Assembly: GCF_003217775.1 (NCBI RefSeq)
Contig: NZ_QJVJ01000009.1
Coordinates: forward strand, 186,001-250,000
DNA: 64,000 bases
DNA from: Paenibacillus flagellatus
Lineage (GTDB): Bacteria > Bacillota > Bacilli > Paenibacillales > NBRC-103111
Direction: 5' to 3'
The position numbers and the translations under genes were made by a program. The notes under the pieces were generated by a model. That model was not told the origin of the DNA and searched no databases. It saw nothing but the letters and a program-made list of their open reading frames with translations. Positions 1-8,083 of this stretch are shown piece after piece. How positions within the stretch are numbered: position 1 is the stretch's first letter; every line of letters starts with the position of its first letter.

Positions 1-4
1 CGAC

Positions 5-220
5 ATGGCTACCAAAAAAGGAGTGCCGCAACCGGCCGCCGAGCCGGCCGATTCCCCGGCTTATACCCGGGAGGAGCTGCTGGCCAACGCGGAAGCATTG
101 TTCGGCGTGAAGCCCGAAGTATTGACGGGCGCGCTGTACGGCTGCGAAGAGCAGCCCCTCACGATTCAACAAACGGAGCGGATGATCCGCCAATTCCAAC
201 AAAGGAAGGTGCAACTGTAA
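5..220 (+). CDS. YqzN/YkzM-like small phage tail-cluster protein
   Basis: A 71-residue protein whose C-terminal part (from about residue 20) resembles the YqzN/YkzM proteins of the B. subtilis skin and PBSX elements: a short extended linker, then a helical unit with the pattern ANAEALFGVKPEVLTGAL and a closing basic helix. The role is unknown; these proteins sit just before the sheath gene in PBSX-like clusters. The stop codon TAA overlaps the ATG of the sheath gene (TAATG), so the two are translationally coupled. The first codon is only four bases from the window edge, so the ribosome binding site cannot be checked. Family assignment is from pattern memory and moderately sure. Confidence 0.65.
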   Translation: MATKKGVPQPAAEPADSPAYTREELLANAEALFGVKPEVLTGALYGCEEQPLTIQQTERMIRQFQQRKVQL

Positions 221-1689
221 TGGCTGGAGGAACTTGGAGCACGACCGATCGGCCCGTATTGCCGGGCATGTACATGAACTTTCAGGCGGCGGCGATCGCG
301 GCCGTCCAGCCGGGTGCGCGCGGCGTAGTCGCCCTCCCGGTCAAAGCCCACTGGGGACCGGTAAAGCAGTTCGTCGAGATCACGAGCCTGACCGGCGCCG
401 ACGACATGTTCACGAGCGACGAGACGGGAGGCGCGACGGCATACTCCGCGTTGAAGCTCGCTCTGCTGGGCGGCGCCAGAACCGTGCTCGCCTACCGGAT
501 CGCCGATGCGGACGCGGCCAAAGCGTCCTGCACGCTGCAGGACACGGCGGGAACACCCGAGAACGTCGTCAAGCTGGAGGCAAAATACCCGGGCGAGCGG
601 GGCAACCGGTTTAAGGTGACGGTGCAGACGAACCCGGTCGACGCGTCGAAGAAAGACATTCGCCTCTTCGAAGGCACGACGCTGCTCAAGACGTTCACCT
701 TCGCCGCCGGTACGGCTCAAGCCGCCGTCGACACCGTGAACCAAGACCCGGCGAACAAATGGATCGTCGCGACGAATCTTGCCGACGGCAACGGCCAATT
801 GAAGGACGGCAGCAGCTTCCCGTTCGGCGGCGGCGATTCCGGCATCGACGGCGTCGCGGCCGGCGACTACACGAATGCGCTCTCCGCATGCGAGACGCAG
901 GAGTTCAACCTGTTCGCGCTGGACGGCGTGTCGGATTCCGGCATCCAGGCGAGCGTCGTGTCGTGGGTGAACCGCGTCCGTTCCGAAGGCAAGCCGGTCA
1001 TCGCCGTGCTCGGCGGCTCGGCGGCCGACGACACCGGGGCGACCGCCGTCAGTGCCGCAACGTCGCGCAGCGCGGTCTATAACCACGAGGCCGTCGTCAA
1101 TGTCGGGACGGGTGCCGTTCTCGACGGCGTTTCGTACAGCTCCGCGCAGCTTTCCGCTTACGTCGCGGGCTTGATCGCCGGGCAGAAGCTGAGCGAATCG
1201 ACCACGTACGCGCCGGCTCCGTTCCAGGACGTCACGCGCCGCTGGACGCGAAGCGAGCAGGAGCAGGCGGCCGCGAGCGGCGTATTCCTGTTCGTTCATG
1301 ACGGCAAGCGGGTCAAGGCGCTTCGCGGGGTCAACTCGCTCACAAGCTTGCGCCAAGGCCAAAGCAACGCTTGGAAAAAAATCCGCACGATCCGCGTCAT
1401 GGATGCGATCCAAAGCGACCTGGCCGGCTCGGCCGAAGCCGGGTACATCGGCAAGGTCAACAACACCGCCGAAGGCCGTCTCGCCTTGATCGGCGCGGCG
1501 AAGCAGTACATGCAGTCGCTCGCGCAATCCGGGGTCATCGAGGCGGAGGGCTGGGACGTTTACCTGAATCCGCAGTACTACGGCCCGACCGCCGTATTCA
1601 CGCCGGAACCGGATCAAGTGTACTTGAACTGGGAAGCCCGTCTGACCGACGCGATGGAACAAATTTTCGGCACGTTCATCGTGCTGTAA
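220..1689 (+). CDS. xkdK: Contractile tail sheath protein (XkdK-like)
   Basis: A 489-residue protein of the phage tail sheath family, close to the usual length for XkdK of PBSX. Sheath subunits stack around the inner tube and contract to drive it through the target envelope. Visible marks are the N-terminal segment GGTWSTTDRPVLPGMYMNF typical of Bacillota sheath proteins, a central variable beta domain, and a conserved C-terminal region with NNTAEGRLALIGAAKQYMQ and a final VYLNWEARLTDAMEQIFGT that forms the inter-subunit mesh. It starts in the TAATG overlap with the upstream gene and is followed 16 bases later by the tube gene, the standard order for contractile tails. High GC (42 of 60 bases in a sampled line) as in the host. 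Confidence 0.93.
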   Translation: MAGGTWSTTDRPVLPGMYMNFQAAAIAAVQPGARGVVALPVKAHWGPVKQFVEITSLTGADDMFTSDETGGATAYSALKLALLGGARTVLAYRIADADAAKASCTLQDTAGTPENVVKLEAKYPGERGNRFKVTVQTNPVDASKKDIRLFEGTTLLKTFTFAAGTAQAAVDTVNQDPANKWIVATNLADGNGQLKDGSSFPFGGGDSGIDGVAAGDYTNALSACETQEFNLFALDGVSDSGIQASVVSWVNRVRSEGKPVIAVLGGSAADDTGATAVSAATSRSAVYNHEAVVNVGTGAVLDGVSYSSAQLSAYVAGLIAGQKLSESTTYAPAPFQDVTRRWTRSEQEQAAASGVFLFVHDGKRVKALRGVNSLTSLRQGQSNAWKKIRTIRVMDAIQSDLAGSAEAGYIGKVNNTAEGRLALIGAAKQYMQSLAQSGVIEAEGWDVYLNPQYYGPTAVFTPEPDQVYLNWEARLTDAMEQIFGTFIVL

Positions 1690-1705
1690 GGGGGACTTAT
1701 AGACA

Positions 1706-2110
1706 ATGGATGCAAACCGCGTATTTTTGGGTACGTATGGGAAAATCTTCATCGGCGGCGTCTGGCAGAGCAATTTCAACCACCTCGAGGCGAACGTGGA
1801 AATCCAGAAGCGGGAGCTGAACCTCGCCGGGGACCCGTGGGTCCGTCACAAGAAAGGCCCGATGAAGGGAACCGGGACGGTCAGCGGCTTCAAGGTAACG
1901 AGCGACATGATCGCCCGCGGTTTCGACAAGTTCGAGCTGGTCAGCAAGCTGGAGGATCCCGAGGCGTACGGGTACGAGACGATTACGCTCCAGAACGTCA
2001 TGCTCGACAAGCTGCAGCTCGCGAACTGGACGGCCGGCGAAGAAGTGAAGGAAGAAGTGTCCTTTACGTTCGAAGGGTACGTGTTGAACGACAAAGTTAC
2101 GGCGGTGTAA
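1706..2110 (+). CDS. xkdM: Phage tail tube protein (XkdM-like)
   Basis: A 134-residue protein of the XkdM/YqbM tail tube family. Hexameric rings of it form the rigid inner tube inside the sheath. It opens MDANRVFLGTYGKIFIGG and keeps the family pattern of an N-terminal loop followed by a two-sheet beta barrel (KGTGTVSGFKVTSDMIARG, then EVSFTFEGYVLNDK near the end). The start is the first ATG 16 bases after the sheath stop, preceded by AAGGGGGAC. Its position between sheath and chaperone genes supports the call. Confidence 0.92.
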   Translation: MDANRVFLGTYGKIFIGGVWQSNFNHLEANVEIQKRELNLAGDPWVRHKKGPMKGTGTVSGFKVTSDMIARGFDKFELVSKLEDPEAYGYETITLQNVMLDKLQLANWTAGEEVKEEVSFTFEGYVLNDKVTAV

Positions 2111-2161
2111 GGGCGGTCAGCCCGCACGGCCCAAACTCAAAATTTCAGGAGGTAACCGACG

Positions 2162-2551
2162 ATGATGGACGATGATATTTTGCAAAAACTGCTCGAAGCC
2201 GACAAGCTCCCGGAGAAAACGGTGACGCTGTCGCGTCTCGGCATCCCGGTCACGCTGCGCGGCTTGACCGGCAAACAGGTGTACAAGCTGCGCGAACGAT
2301 GCACCGAGCGCTCCGACCGTCGCGGCCACCAGTCCGAGCGGCTGGACGAAGAGCAGTTCAACGTCGCCCTCATCGCCGCGGCCACCGTCTCCCCCAATTG
2401 GGGAGACTCCCGGCTGCTGGCGAAATACGAGGCGAGCGGCGGCGAGGAAGTGATCAAGCGAATTCTGCTCGCCGGCGAGCTGTCCGCCCTGGGCGACGAA
2501 GTGCTCGATTTGAGCGGCTTCAATACGACGCTTGACGAAGTAAAAAACTGA
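2162..2551 (+). CDS. xkdN: Tail assembly chaperone, short form (XkdN-like)
   Basis: A 129-residue protein of the Phage_TAC (XkdN-like) family that binds the tape measure protein before the tube polymerises. The sequence MDDDILQKLLEADKLPEKTV and LGIPVTLRGLTGKQVYKLRER are typical of the family, and the ATG is preceded by AGGAGG (2146-2151). The ORF ends with GTA AAA AAC TGA, so the last sense codons form an A AAA AAC slippery heptamer immediately before the stop. This is the zero-frame product; see the separate entry for the extended form. Genes of this kind normally make two proteins in a fixed ratio. Confidence 0.88.
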   Translation: MMDDDILQKLLEADKLPEKTVTLSRLGIPVTLRGLTGKQVYKLRERCTERSDRRGHQSERLDEEQFNVALIAAATVSPNWGDSRLLAKYEASGGEEVIKRILLAGELSALGDEVLDLSGFNTTLDEVKN

Positions 2552-2727
2552 TCGACTCCGGGGGGCTTGCCGGTATGCTTCATGCCATTTGGGTGAGGCA
2601 TCATTTGCGCCCCGGAGCGTTCTGGCAGCTGCCGCGCGGCGAGCAGCTGTTTCTCCTAGCGAGTATGGAGCTGGAGCTTGAAGCAGAGGCAAAGCGCCAA
2701 GCGCAAATAAGGCAAGGAAGGCGGTGA
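2162..2727 (+). CDS. xkdN: Tail assembly chaperone, long form by predicted -1 frameshift
   Basis: If ribosomes slip back one base at 2542-2548, reading passes the TGA at 2549 and stays open for 59 more codons to a TGA at 2725, giving a fusion of about 188 residues. The added part begins LIDSGGLAGMLHAIWVRHH and contains an aromatic and helical segment (PGAFWQLPRG-like, FLLASMELELEAEAKRQ). It has no good start codon or ribosome binding site of its own right after the slip point and fills the gap between the chaperone and tape-measure genes. This is the G/GT arrangement known for tail assembly chaperones of many tailed phages. The frame and slip site are seen directly; use of the site is inferred. 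Confidence 0.8.
2542..2548 (+). other. -1 ribosomal frameshift slippery heptamer A AAA AAC
   Basis: The bases A AAA AAC lie in the exact zero-frame phase (X XXY YYZ) and are followed directly by the stop codon TGA of the short chaperone form. Slipping by one base allows both tRNA-Lys and tRNA-Asn sites to re-pair with AAA AAA. The C-rich and G-rich stretch just downstream (2556-2580) may form a stimulating structure, but I could not fold it reliably. Confidence 0.8.
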
Positions 2728-2731
2728 GAGA

Positions 2732-3985
2732 ATGTCTGATATAGCTTCGATACTCAAGGTAAGTGATAAAATAGTTCAGTCCCACAAGCGTCTAATTGAG
2801 CAAGTGGACAAACTTACCGTTGCTCTATACCGCATGGAACAATATGCAACCAGAGTATCGAAAGTGTTGGGCTCGATCCGATTTGTTGCAGAAACTTTGA
2901 ACGTAAGCTCATCCATAACTGTTTCGATTCCAAAGGCAGGGGAAGCATCAAGTGAAAAAACAAATTCGTCTGCCGCCGAGAAGAACCAGGTTGATAACAA
3001 AGGCTTACTGTCAAAGATGTTCGACTCACTTTGGGAACCAATAGCCGGCTTCGCGAGTTTGTTTTCTTTTGCTAAGGACGTCGGGGATGTGGGGAAAGAA
3101 ATCAAGCAAAGGCGGGGCGGAAGTAAACCGAGCGAGCCAAGTCCTGAGCAACCCGGAGATCCTTCGAAATCAGCGAAGACTACCAGCACAATGTCTAAAT
3201 CAAAAGAGATAGTCGACCAGCACGGAAGGGTCTTGCGATCTATATCCCCGGCGGTCGAACAGACATCTTCGAGGGTATTTCCGGAAAGTCAAACCACTGC
3301 TAGCCCTTCAGCATTGTCTGAAAAAATGGATATGCCGCCAAACAATAAGTTGTTACCAAAAGGAACAGAAAAGGCAAAGGGATTTTTAGAGAAGATCCCT
3401 TCTTTTTTTAAAGGTAAAGGAACATCCCTGCTAAAGGTAGGCGGCGTTCTCGGAGTGGCAACAAACGTCATCGATGTAGTTACCGCGAAAGATAAAAAAG
3501 AAGCAACGGTCGGCGCAGTAGCGGGTGCAGGTGGAGCAGCAATCGGTGCGGCTATAGGCAGTTTCATTTTGCCCGGCTTTGGTACTGCTATTGGAGGAAC
3601 TCTTGGAAACATGGCGGGTACCTTTTTGGGAAAAAAGGTTTATAACATGTTTTCGGGGAAAAAGACCGAAGAGGAAACTTCTAAGGAAAAAGCCCCCGCC
3701 GAGAATACCTCCAACGCTTCAAGCATTACCCAGACTACTTCCATGAACCTAGAATTGTATAGGGCGGATGGAAGGGAGTCGGCAATCCTTAGCAATACAG
3801 GGTATAGCATGAGTACCTCCGTCCCTCAAGCCGCTCAAGCCGAAACCGCCTACAACATCAGCGTCGAAGGCGTTCAAATCGTAATGCCCAAGGAAGAAAT
3901 CGACGAAGAGGCGTTGGCGACGAAGATCGGTTGGGAAATCGTAACGAAAATGAAAGCCACGATGGAAAACCAGGTGACGCCATGA
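2732..3985 (+). CDS. Short tape-measure-position protein of the contractile tail
   Basis: A 417-residue protein in the slot where PBSX carries the tape measure protein XkdO (over 1000 residues). Residues 1-50 look like coiled coil, 80-250 are polar and low-complexity, and about 230-310 form a Gly/Ala-rich hydrophobic stretch (GAVAGAGGAAIGAAIGSF, then FGTAIGGTLGNMAGTFLG) as expected of a tape measure that must cross membrane. The last 50 residues (GVQIVMPKEEIDEEALATK) look like a conserved tape-measure C terminus. Most of the gene is AT-rich (24 GC of 60 in one line near the start) while the last 180 bases return to host GC, so it looks chimeric. It overlaps the next gene by ATGA. Function is inferred from position and composition, not from clear homology. 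Confidence 0.6.
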   Translation: MSDIASILKVSDKIVQSHKRLIEQVDKLTVALYRMEQYATRVSKVLGSIRFVAETLNVSSSITVSIPKAGEASSEKTNSSAAEKNQVDNKGLLSKMFDSLWEPIAGFASLFSFAKDVGDVGKEIKQRRGGSKPSEPSPEQPGDPSKSAKTTSTMSKSKEIVDQHGRVLRSISPAVEQTSSRVFPESQTTASPSALSEKMDMPPNNKLLPKGTEKAKGFLEKIPSFFKGKGTSLLKVGGVLGVATNVIDVVTAKDKKEATVGAVAGAGGAAIGAAIGSFILPGFGTAIGGTLGNMAGTFLGKKVYNMFSGKKTEEETSKEKAPAENTSNASSITQTTSMNLELYRADGRESAILSNTGYSMSTSVPQAAQAETAYNISVEGVQIVMPKEEIDEEALATKIGWEIVTKMKATMENQVTP

Positions 3986-4656
3986 TCAAATCGTTTTCGC
4001 ATTTATTGACACAGATCGATATTACGCTGGAGGATGCGGCGGGGACCAAGCTGTGGTTCCCGGTCAATCCGACGGAAATCAATATCAAGCGGGATCGGAG
4101 CTTCGAGACGTTCCCAATCATCAATCTGGGCGAGGTCGACTTGCCCCAATCGGAGAAAATCAAAGAGATTTCGTTCTCTTCGTTTTTCCCCGCCGAGTCC
4201 GATCCCAGCTACTGCCGCTATAACGACATTCCCGATCCTCAGCTGACGATGAACCAGATCAACACGTGGATGTCGGAGAGGCTGCCGCTGCGCCTCATGA
4301 TTCCGCCGACGCAGGTCAACGTGCTCGTCATCATTTCATCGCATAACAGCGCCTTCAAGGCGAACGAGCCGGGTGACGTCTATTTCGACCTGACGTTCCG
4401 CACGTGGAGGGACTACCGGATCCGGACGTTGGACGAAGTCGGCGGCGGAGGCGGAGCGGCCGGGGAGCCCCGACCGGACTTGAAGCCCGTCCCGAAAACG
4501 TACGCGGTTCAACCCGGCGACTCGCTCTGGGCGATCGCGAAGCTGAACCTCGGCAACGGCGCCCGCTGGCGGGAGATTTACGATCTGAATACGGGCGTGA
4601 TCGGGCCGGACCCCGATCTGATCCGGCCCGGACAAGAGCTGGTGATGCCGACATGA
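3982..4656 (+). CDS. xkdP: Tail hub/baseplate LysM protein (XkdP-like)
   Basis: A 224-residue protein of the XkdP/YqbP family. Residues 1-155 carry the family part (FPVNPTEINIKRDRSFETF, then SERLPLRLMIPPTQVNVLV); after a Gly-rich linker near 158-170 the last 50 residues are a LysM peptidoglycan-binding motif (YAVQPGDSLWAIAKLNLGN ... PDLIRPGQELVMP). In Gram-positive contractile tails this protein is thought to link tube, tape measure and baseplate and to touch the wall. I set the start at the ATG in the ATGA overlap with the upstream stop rather than the in-frame ATG 51 bases earlier, which lies wholly within the tape gene. It ends in another ATGA overlap with XkdQ. Confidence 0.9.
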   Translation: MIKSFSHLLTQIDITLEDAAGTKLWFPVNPTEINIKRDRSFETFPIINLGEVDLPQSEKIKEISFSSFFPAESDPSYCRYNDIPDPQLTMNQINTWMSERLPLRLMIPPTQVNVLVIISSHNSAFKANEPGDVYFDLTFRTWRDYRIRTLDEVGGGGGAAGEPRPDLKPVPKTYAVQPGDSLWAIAKLNLGNGARWREIYDLNTGVIGPDPDLIRPGQELVMPT

Positions 4657-5663
4657 CGGACGCCCAAGAACGCGTGTACGAAGTCGTTCTGGACAATCGG
4701 TACTTGCTGGGCGACCTGGTCGAAAGCATTACGCTGGAGGAGTCGCTCGACGAGATCGCCTACCGGGCGACGGTCAACCTGATGGTGACGGAGGATTTTC
4801 CCGGCATCCGGCCGGGTCAGGAAATACGCGTTTCCGGCATCCCCCATCGCGGCAGCGCCATGGTGTATTTGCTGCACCCGGGGGTCGTGTGGGAATGCGA
4901 GAACAGCTACCGCGGCGCGAACCGGCTTACGGCGACGCTGTACGACCGAACGATTTATTTGTCCAAGTCCGAGGACGAGTATTTGTTCCCCGCCGGCCAA
5001 ACCGCATCGCAGCGCTTGGCCAAATACGCGAGCGACTGGGGAATCCCGCTCCATCAAATTCCCGATACCGTCTACACGCTCAGCAAAAAAGTGTACCGCG
5101 CCCAACCGATCTACTCGATGCTGATGTCCGACCTGAAGGAGACGGCGCGCGCCGGAGGCTGGCCGTACCGGCCCCGGATGACGCCGAACGGGCTGGAGCT
5201 TTTTCCGATCGGGAGCAACGAGACGGTATGGGCGCTCGAACCGGACGGCAACATCGACTCCATCACGCAGCGGCGGACGCTGGAAGGCGCCGTCACTCGG
5301 GTGAAGGTGCTCGGCAAGGAGGAGAACCCCGAGAGCGCGACGGAAATTTTGGCTGTGGAATCCAAAGATACCGATCTGTACGGCACGCTCCAGAAGGTGC
5401 ACATGGACAGCAGCATCACGACGGTGAGCGGCGCGGTCCAAGCCGCCAAAGGGATGCTGTCCGGCATTCAGGAGACGCTTACGGTCACCGCGCTCGACGT
5501 CAACACGATTCGGGCCGGCGATCGGGTGGCGCTCATCGGCAGCGGCATGGATCTGATCGCGACCTCCGTCCGCCACGAGCTCGGCCGTCCCGGCAAAATG
5601 ACGCTCGAGCTCGCCACGTTCGATTATGTCAAAAGGAGGTACTACTTGGATGGACCCGTATAA
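4653..5663 (+). CDS. xkdQ: Baseplate hub protein (XkdQ-like)
   Basis: A 336-residue protein of the XkdQ/YqbQ family, the counterpart of the gpD/gp27 hub that sits at the tube tip. It opens with VVLDNRYLLGDLVESITLEESLDEIAYRA after the start and has the family middle part (YLSKSEDEYLFPAGQTASQR) and a C-terminal hub repeat region ending in a FDYVKRRYY motif. The ORF is open further upstream, but the ATG in the ATGA overlap with the XkdP stop gives the normal family length. The 3' end overlaps the next gene by 14 bases and contains that gene's AAAGGAGGT ribosome binding site. Confidence 0.9.
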   Translation: MTDAQERVYEVVLDNRYLLGDLVESITLEESLDEIAYRATVNLMVTEDFPGIRPGQEIRVSGIPHRGSAMVYLLHPGVVWECENSYRGANRLTATLYDRTIYLSKSEDEYLFPAGQTASQRLAKYASDWGIPLHQIPDTVYTLSKKVYRAQPIYSMLMSDLKETARAGGWPYRPRMTPNGLELFPIGSNETVWALEPDGNIDSITQRRTLEGAVTRVKVLGKEENPESATEILAVESKDTDLYGTLQKVHMDSSITTVSGAVQAAKGMLSGIQETLTVTALDVNTIRAGDRVALIGSGMDLIATSVRHELGRPGKMTLELATFDYVKRRYYLDGPV

Positions 5664-6042
5664 AAAGCTGGCTTCCGTATTCGAAAGCCGCATGGCGGGA
5701 CATGCCTCTACCGCCGTGACGGGCGTGCCCGCCGAATTAGCCACGATGACCGCGGGCGGTTTGAAGCTCGACTCGTTCAAGCACGAAATCAAGGATTACC
5801 TCGTGGCCGATTGGGAGACGAAGCTGAAGGTGCCCGCTTTCGAGATGACCGGAACGGTAACGGGCTTGAAGGACGGCGGAGGTGGAAACGTGTCCGGAAC
5901 CGGCACGTTCGCATTCGCGGAAACCGAGATCGAAGGGGTCGGGCTTCTGTTCAAAGACGGGCTGAAGCCTGGCGATCGGGTGCTGGCCGTCCCCGTGGCC
6001 GGCGGCTCGGAAGCGGTCGTCCTTTGTAAGGTGGTGCGGTAA
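5650..6042 (+). CDS. xkdR: Baseplate protein XkdR-like (DUF2577)
   Basis: A 130-residue DUF2577 protein, an OB-like beta barrel associated with the baseplate centre of PBSX-type tails. Conserved marks are residues opening MDPYKKLASVF and a C-terminal GLKPGDRVLAVPVAGGSEAVVLCKV. The start is the ATG at 5650, seven bases after AAAGGAGGT at 5632-5640; the ATG 24 bases upstream precedes that binding site and is unlikely. XkdS follows after a gap of two bases. Confidence 0.85.
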   Translation: MDPYKKLASVFESRMAGHASTAVTGVPAELATMTAGGLKLDSFKHEIKDYLVADWETKLKVPAFEMTGTVTGLKDGGGGNVSGTGTFAFAETEIEGVGLLFKDGLKPGDRVLAVPVAGGSEAVVLCKVVR

Positions 6043-6044
6043 CG

Positions 6045-6512
6045 ATGCCGAATTTGTTTCCGATCACGGGCGGCAGCCCGAACCCTACCCCCGGCACAGC
6101 GAACGAATCGTCGGGCGGCGGCCAGGTGAAATTCGGACGAAGCTGGCGGTTCGACTACGAGGCCGGCGACTTCGTCCTGACCCCGACCGGTACGGTCGCG
6201 ACTTGCACCGACGCGGACGCATGGCTGGAATGGTGCAAAAAAGCGCTGTGCACCGAGCGCTACACGTACCTCGCCTATTCGCGCCAATACGGTCACGAAT
6301 TCGACGAGCTGATTCCCCGCAACCTGACGCGCCAAGCGAATGAGCTGGAAATCGCCCGCATCGCGACCGAGACGCTCAAAACCGATCCCCGGACGAGCCG
6401 GGTCGACGGCTTCTCGTTCACCTGGGAGGGCGAGCGCTGTTATTTCCAATGCGAGGTTACTAACGTGCGGGGGCAAAAAGCGAGAATGGAAGGAAGCGTG
6501 GTGACGTACTGA
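6045..6512 (+). CDS. xkdS: Baseplate protein XkdS-like (DUF2634)
   Basis: A 155-residue DUF2634 protein, the gp25-like lysozyme-fold wedge subunit that anchors the sheath to the baseplate. Family marks are WRFDYEAGDFVLTPTG, YLAYSRQYGHEFDELIP and RTSRVDGFSFTWEGERCYF. No catalytic residue typical of an active lysozyme is obvious, as usual in this family. Start ATG at 6045 follows TAACG of the upstream gene; the stop overlaps the XkdT start as TGATG. Confidence 0.87.
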   Translation: MPNLFPITGGSPNPTPGTANESSGGGQVKFGRSWRFDYEAGDFVLTPTGTVATCTDADAWLEWCKKALCTERYTYLAYSRQYGHEFDELIPRNLTRQANELEIARIATETLKTDPRTSRVDGFSFTWEGERCYFQCEVTNVRGQKARMEGSVVTY

Positions 6513-8083
6513 TGGCGACATTGCCGAATTATTTGCAGGAACAAACCGAAGAAGCGATCCGCCAGCGGATGCTGGACCGGTTGCCCTCCGATCTCGACAA
6601 GTCGGAGGGTTCTTTTATATGGGATGCGTTGTCTCCGGCGGCGATCGAGCTGACGCAGGCGGCGATTTGGGCGCAGGAGACGCTGCGGCGCGGCTTCGCC
6701 AGCACGACGTTCGGGCCGTATCTCGATCTCCGCTGCGAGGAGCACGGCTTGACGCGGCGCCCCGCCGTCAAGGCGAAAGGGCAGGTGAAGCTGACGGGAG
6801 CGGCCGGCACCGTCGTTCCGGCGGGGACGCGGGTCGCGACACCAGCCGACCGGGTGACGGGGACGTCGTCGGTCGAGTTTGCGACGACGGAAGCGGTCGC
6901 GATCGGGGGCGACGGTACCGCGGTCGCAGACGTGGAGGCGTTGCAGGCCGGCGCGGCCGGCAACGTATCGTCCGGGGCGATCTCGCTCGTCGTCACTCCG
7001 GTGCCGAACGTCACGGCGGTTACGAATGTCGCGCCGACGGCCGGCGGGTTGAACGTGGAGGATGACGCCTCCTTGCTGGCCCGGTATTTCCAGAAAGTGC
7101 GCAGCCCGTCCGCAGGCGGCAACAAAGCGGACTACGTGAACTGGGCGCTCGAGGTGCCCGGCGTCGGCGGCGTATCGGTCGTTCCGGTACGGGACGGACC
7201 GGGGACGGTGAGCGTGGCCGTTATTAATAACGGCAAGCAGCCGGCGGACGCCGATCTGATCGATGCGGTGCAAAGCTACATCGCTCCTCCTCATCGGATC
7301 AAGCTGGCAGCCGAGTCGATGACGCTTAGCGGCTCCGGCGTATCGGTCGATAAAAGCCTGCCCGACGACGAAGGCGACAGCGTAAAGCTGGCCTACAGCT
7401 CCGCCGGAGCGGGACGGATCAGCCAGCCGCTTCATGCCATGCTTCCTCAGCCCGGCGTGTGGCAAGTTCGGCTTGCTTGCAAGGCGGGCGGTATGACCGG
7501 GACAAGCCCGCTTCTGCAGATCGGCGTATGGAACGCGGCTGCGGAGAGCTGGCTGAAGACGCGGCCGAGCGGCACGACCGACGCGGTTCGCACGCTGCGC
7601 GCTGCGGATATGACGCCGGATTTTGCGGTAACGATTCAGGAGTTTTACTGGAACGGACAGGACCCGATCGAGCTGCGGGTCGATCGCCTGCAGACGGATA
7701 CGACGACCGTCGTCTGGGTGGACGGGTGCGAGCTGCGATCCACGTTTTCGAAAGCAACCGGGGAAGGGAAGGCGCCTATCGGAGCCAAGGTCGTGGTCGA
7801 ATCGGCCAGCCCGGTACTGATCAACGTTTCGGCGACGCTTACGTTCGTGGAGGGTTACAACCAAGAGAGCGTGGAGGCGGCCGTCCGCCAAAACATCGAG
7901 ACATACTTGCGCTCGCTTGCTTTCGCCGAGGACAACGATGTGCGGTACGCGCGCATCGCGCAGGCGGTACTCGATACGACGGGCGTGCAGGATTACGCGA
8001 ATCTCCAGGTCAACGGCGGCCCCGGGAATGTGACGGTTGGCGTCCAGGAGGTTGCCGTCTTGGGGGCGGTGACGCTCGCTTGA
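6512..8083 (+). CDS. xkdT: Baseplate J family protein (XkdT-like) with an inserted domain
   Basis: A 523-residue baseplate J/gp47 family protein, the wedge component that surrounds the hub. XkdT of PBSX is about 350 residues; the extra length lies between about residues 270 and 415. The core is split: residues 1-268 hold the N-terminal helices and the beta region with SPSAGGNKADYVNWALEVPG and GTVSVAVINNGKQPADADL, and 416-523 resume with GKAPIGAKVVVESASPVLI and RIAQAVLDTTGVQDY. The inserted part (KLAYSSAGAGRISQPLHAML ... TTTVVWVDGCELRS) looks like a beta-sandwich of carbohydrate-binding type. Starts in TGATG with XkdS and ends in a TTGA overlap with XkdU. Confidence 0.88.
   Translation: MATLPNYLQEQTEEAIRQRMLDRLPSDLDKSEGSFIWDALSPAAIELTQAAIWAQETLRRGFASTTFGPYLDLRCEEHGLTRRPAVKAKGQVKLTGAAGTVVPAGTRVATPADRVTGTSSVEFATTEAVAIGGDGTAVADVEALQAGAAGNVSSGAISLVVTPVPNVTAVTNVAPTAGGLNVEDDASLLARYFQKVRSPSAGGNKADYVNWALEVPGVGGVSVVPVRDGPGTVSVAVINNGKQPADADLIDAVQSYIAPPHRIKLAAESMTLSGSGVSVDKSLPDDEGDSVKLAYSSAGAGRISQPLHAMLPQPGVWQVRLACKAGGMTGTSPLLQIGVWNAAAESWLKTRPSGTTDAVRTLRAADMTPDFAVTIQEFYWNGQDPIELRVDRLQTDTTTVVWVDGCELRSTFSKATGEGKAPIGAKVVVESASPVLINVSATLTFVEGYNQESVEAAVRQNIETYLRSLAFAEDNDVRYARIAQAVLDTTGVQDYANLQVNGGPGNVTVGVQEVAVLGAVTLA

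Noticed and set aside
166-1779. A 537-codon open frame on the minus strand opposite the sheath gene
   Set aside because: Arg/Ala/Asp-rich composition with no domain pattern; it mirrors a clear sheath gene. Many such antisense frames (for example opposite glnS, the SLH gene, the HtrA gene and the PhoX gene) come from GC-rich third positions.
4404-4652. Upstream extension of XkdQ
   Set aside because: It overlaps the LysM part of XkdP in another frame and is Arg-rich; the ATGA overlap start gives the normal family length.
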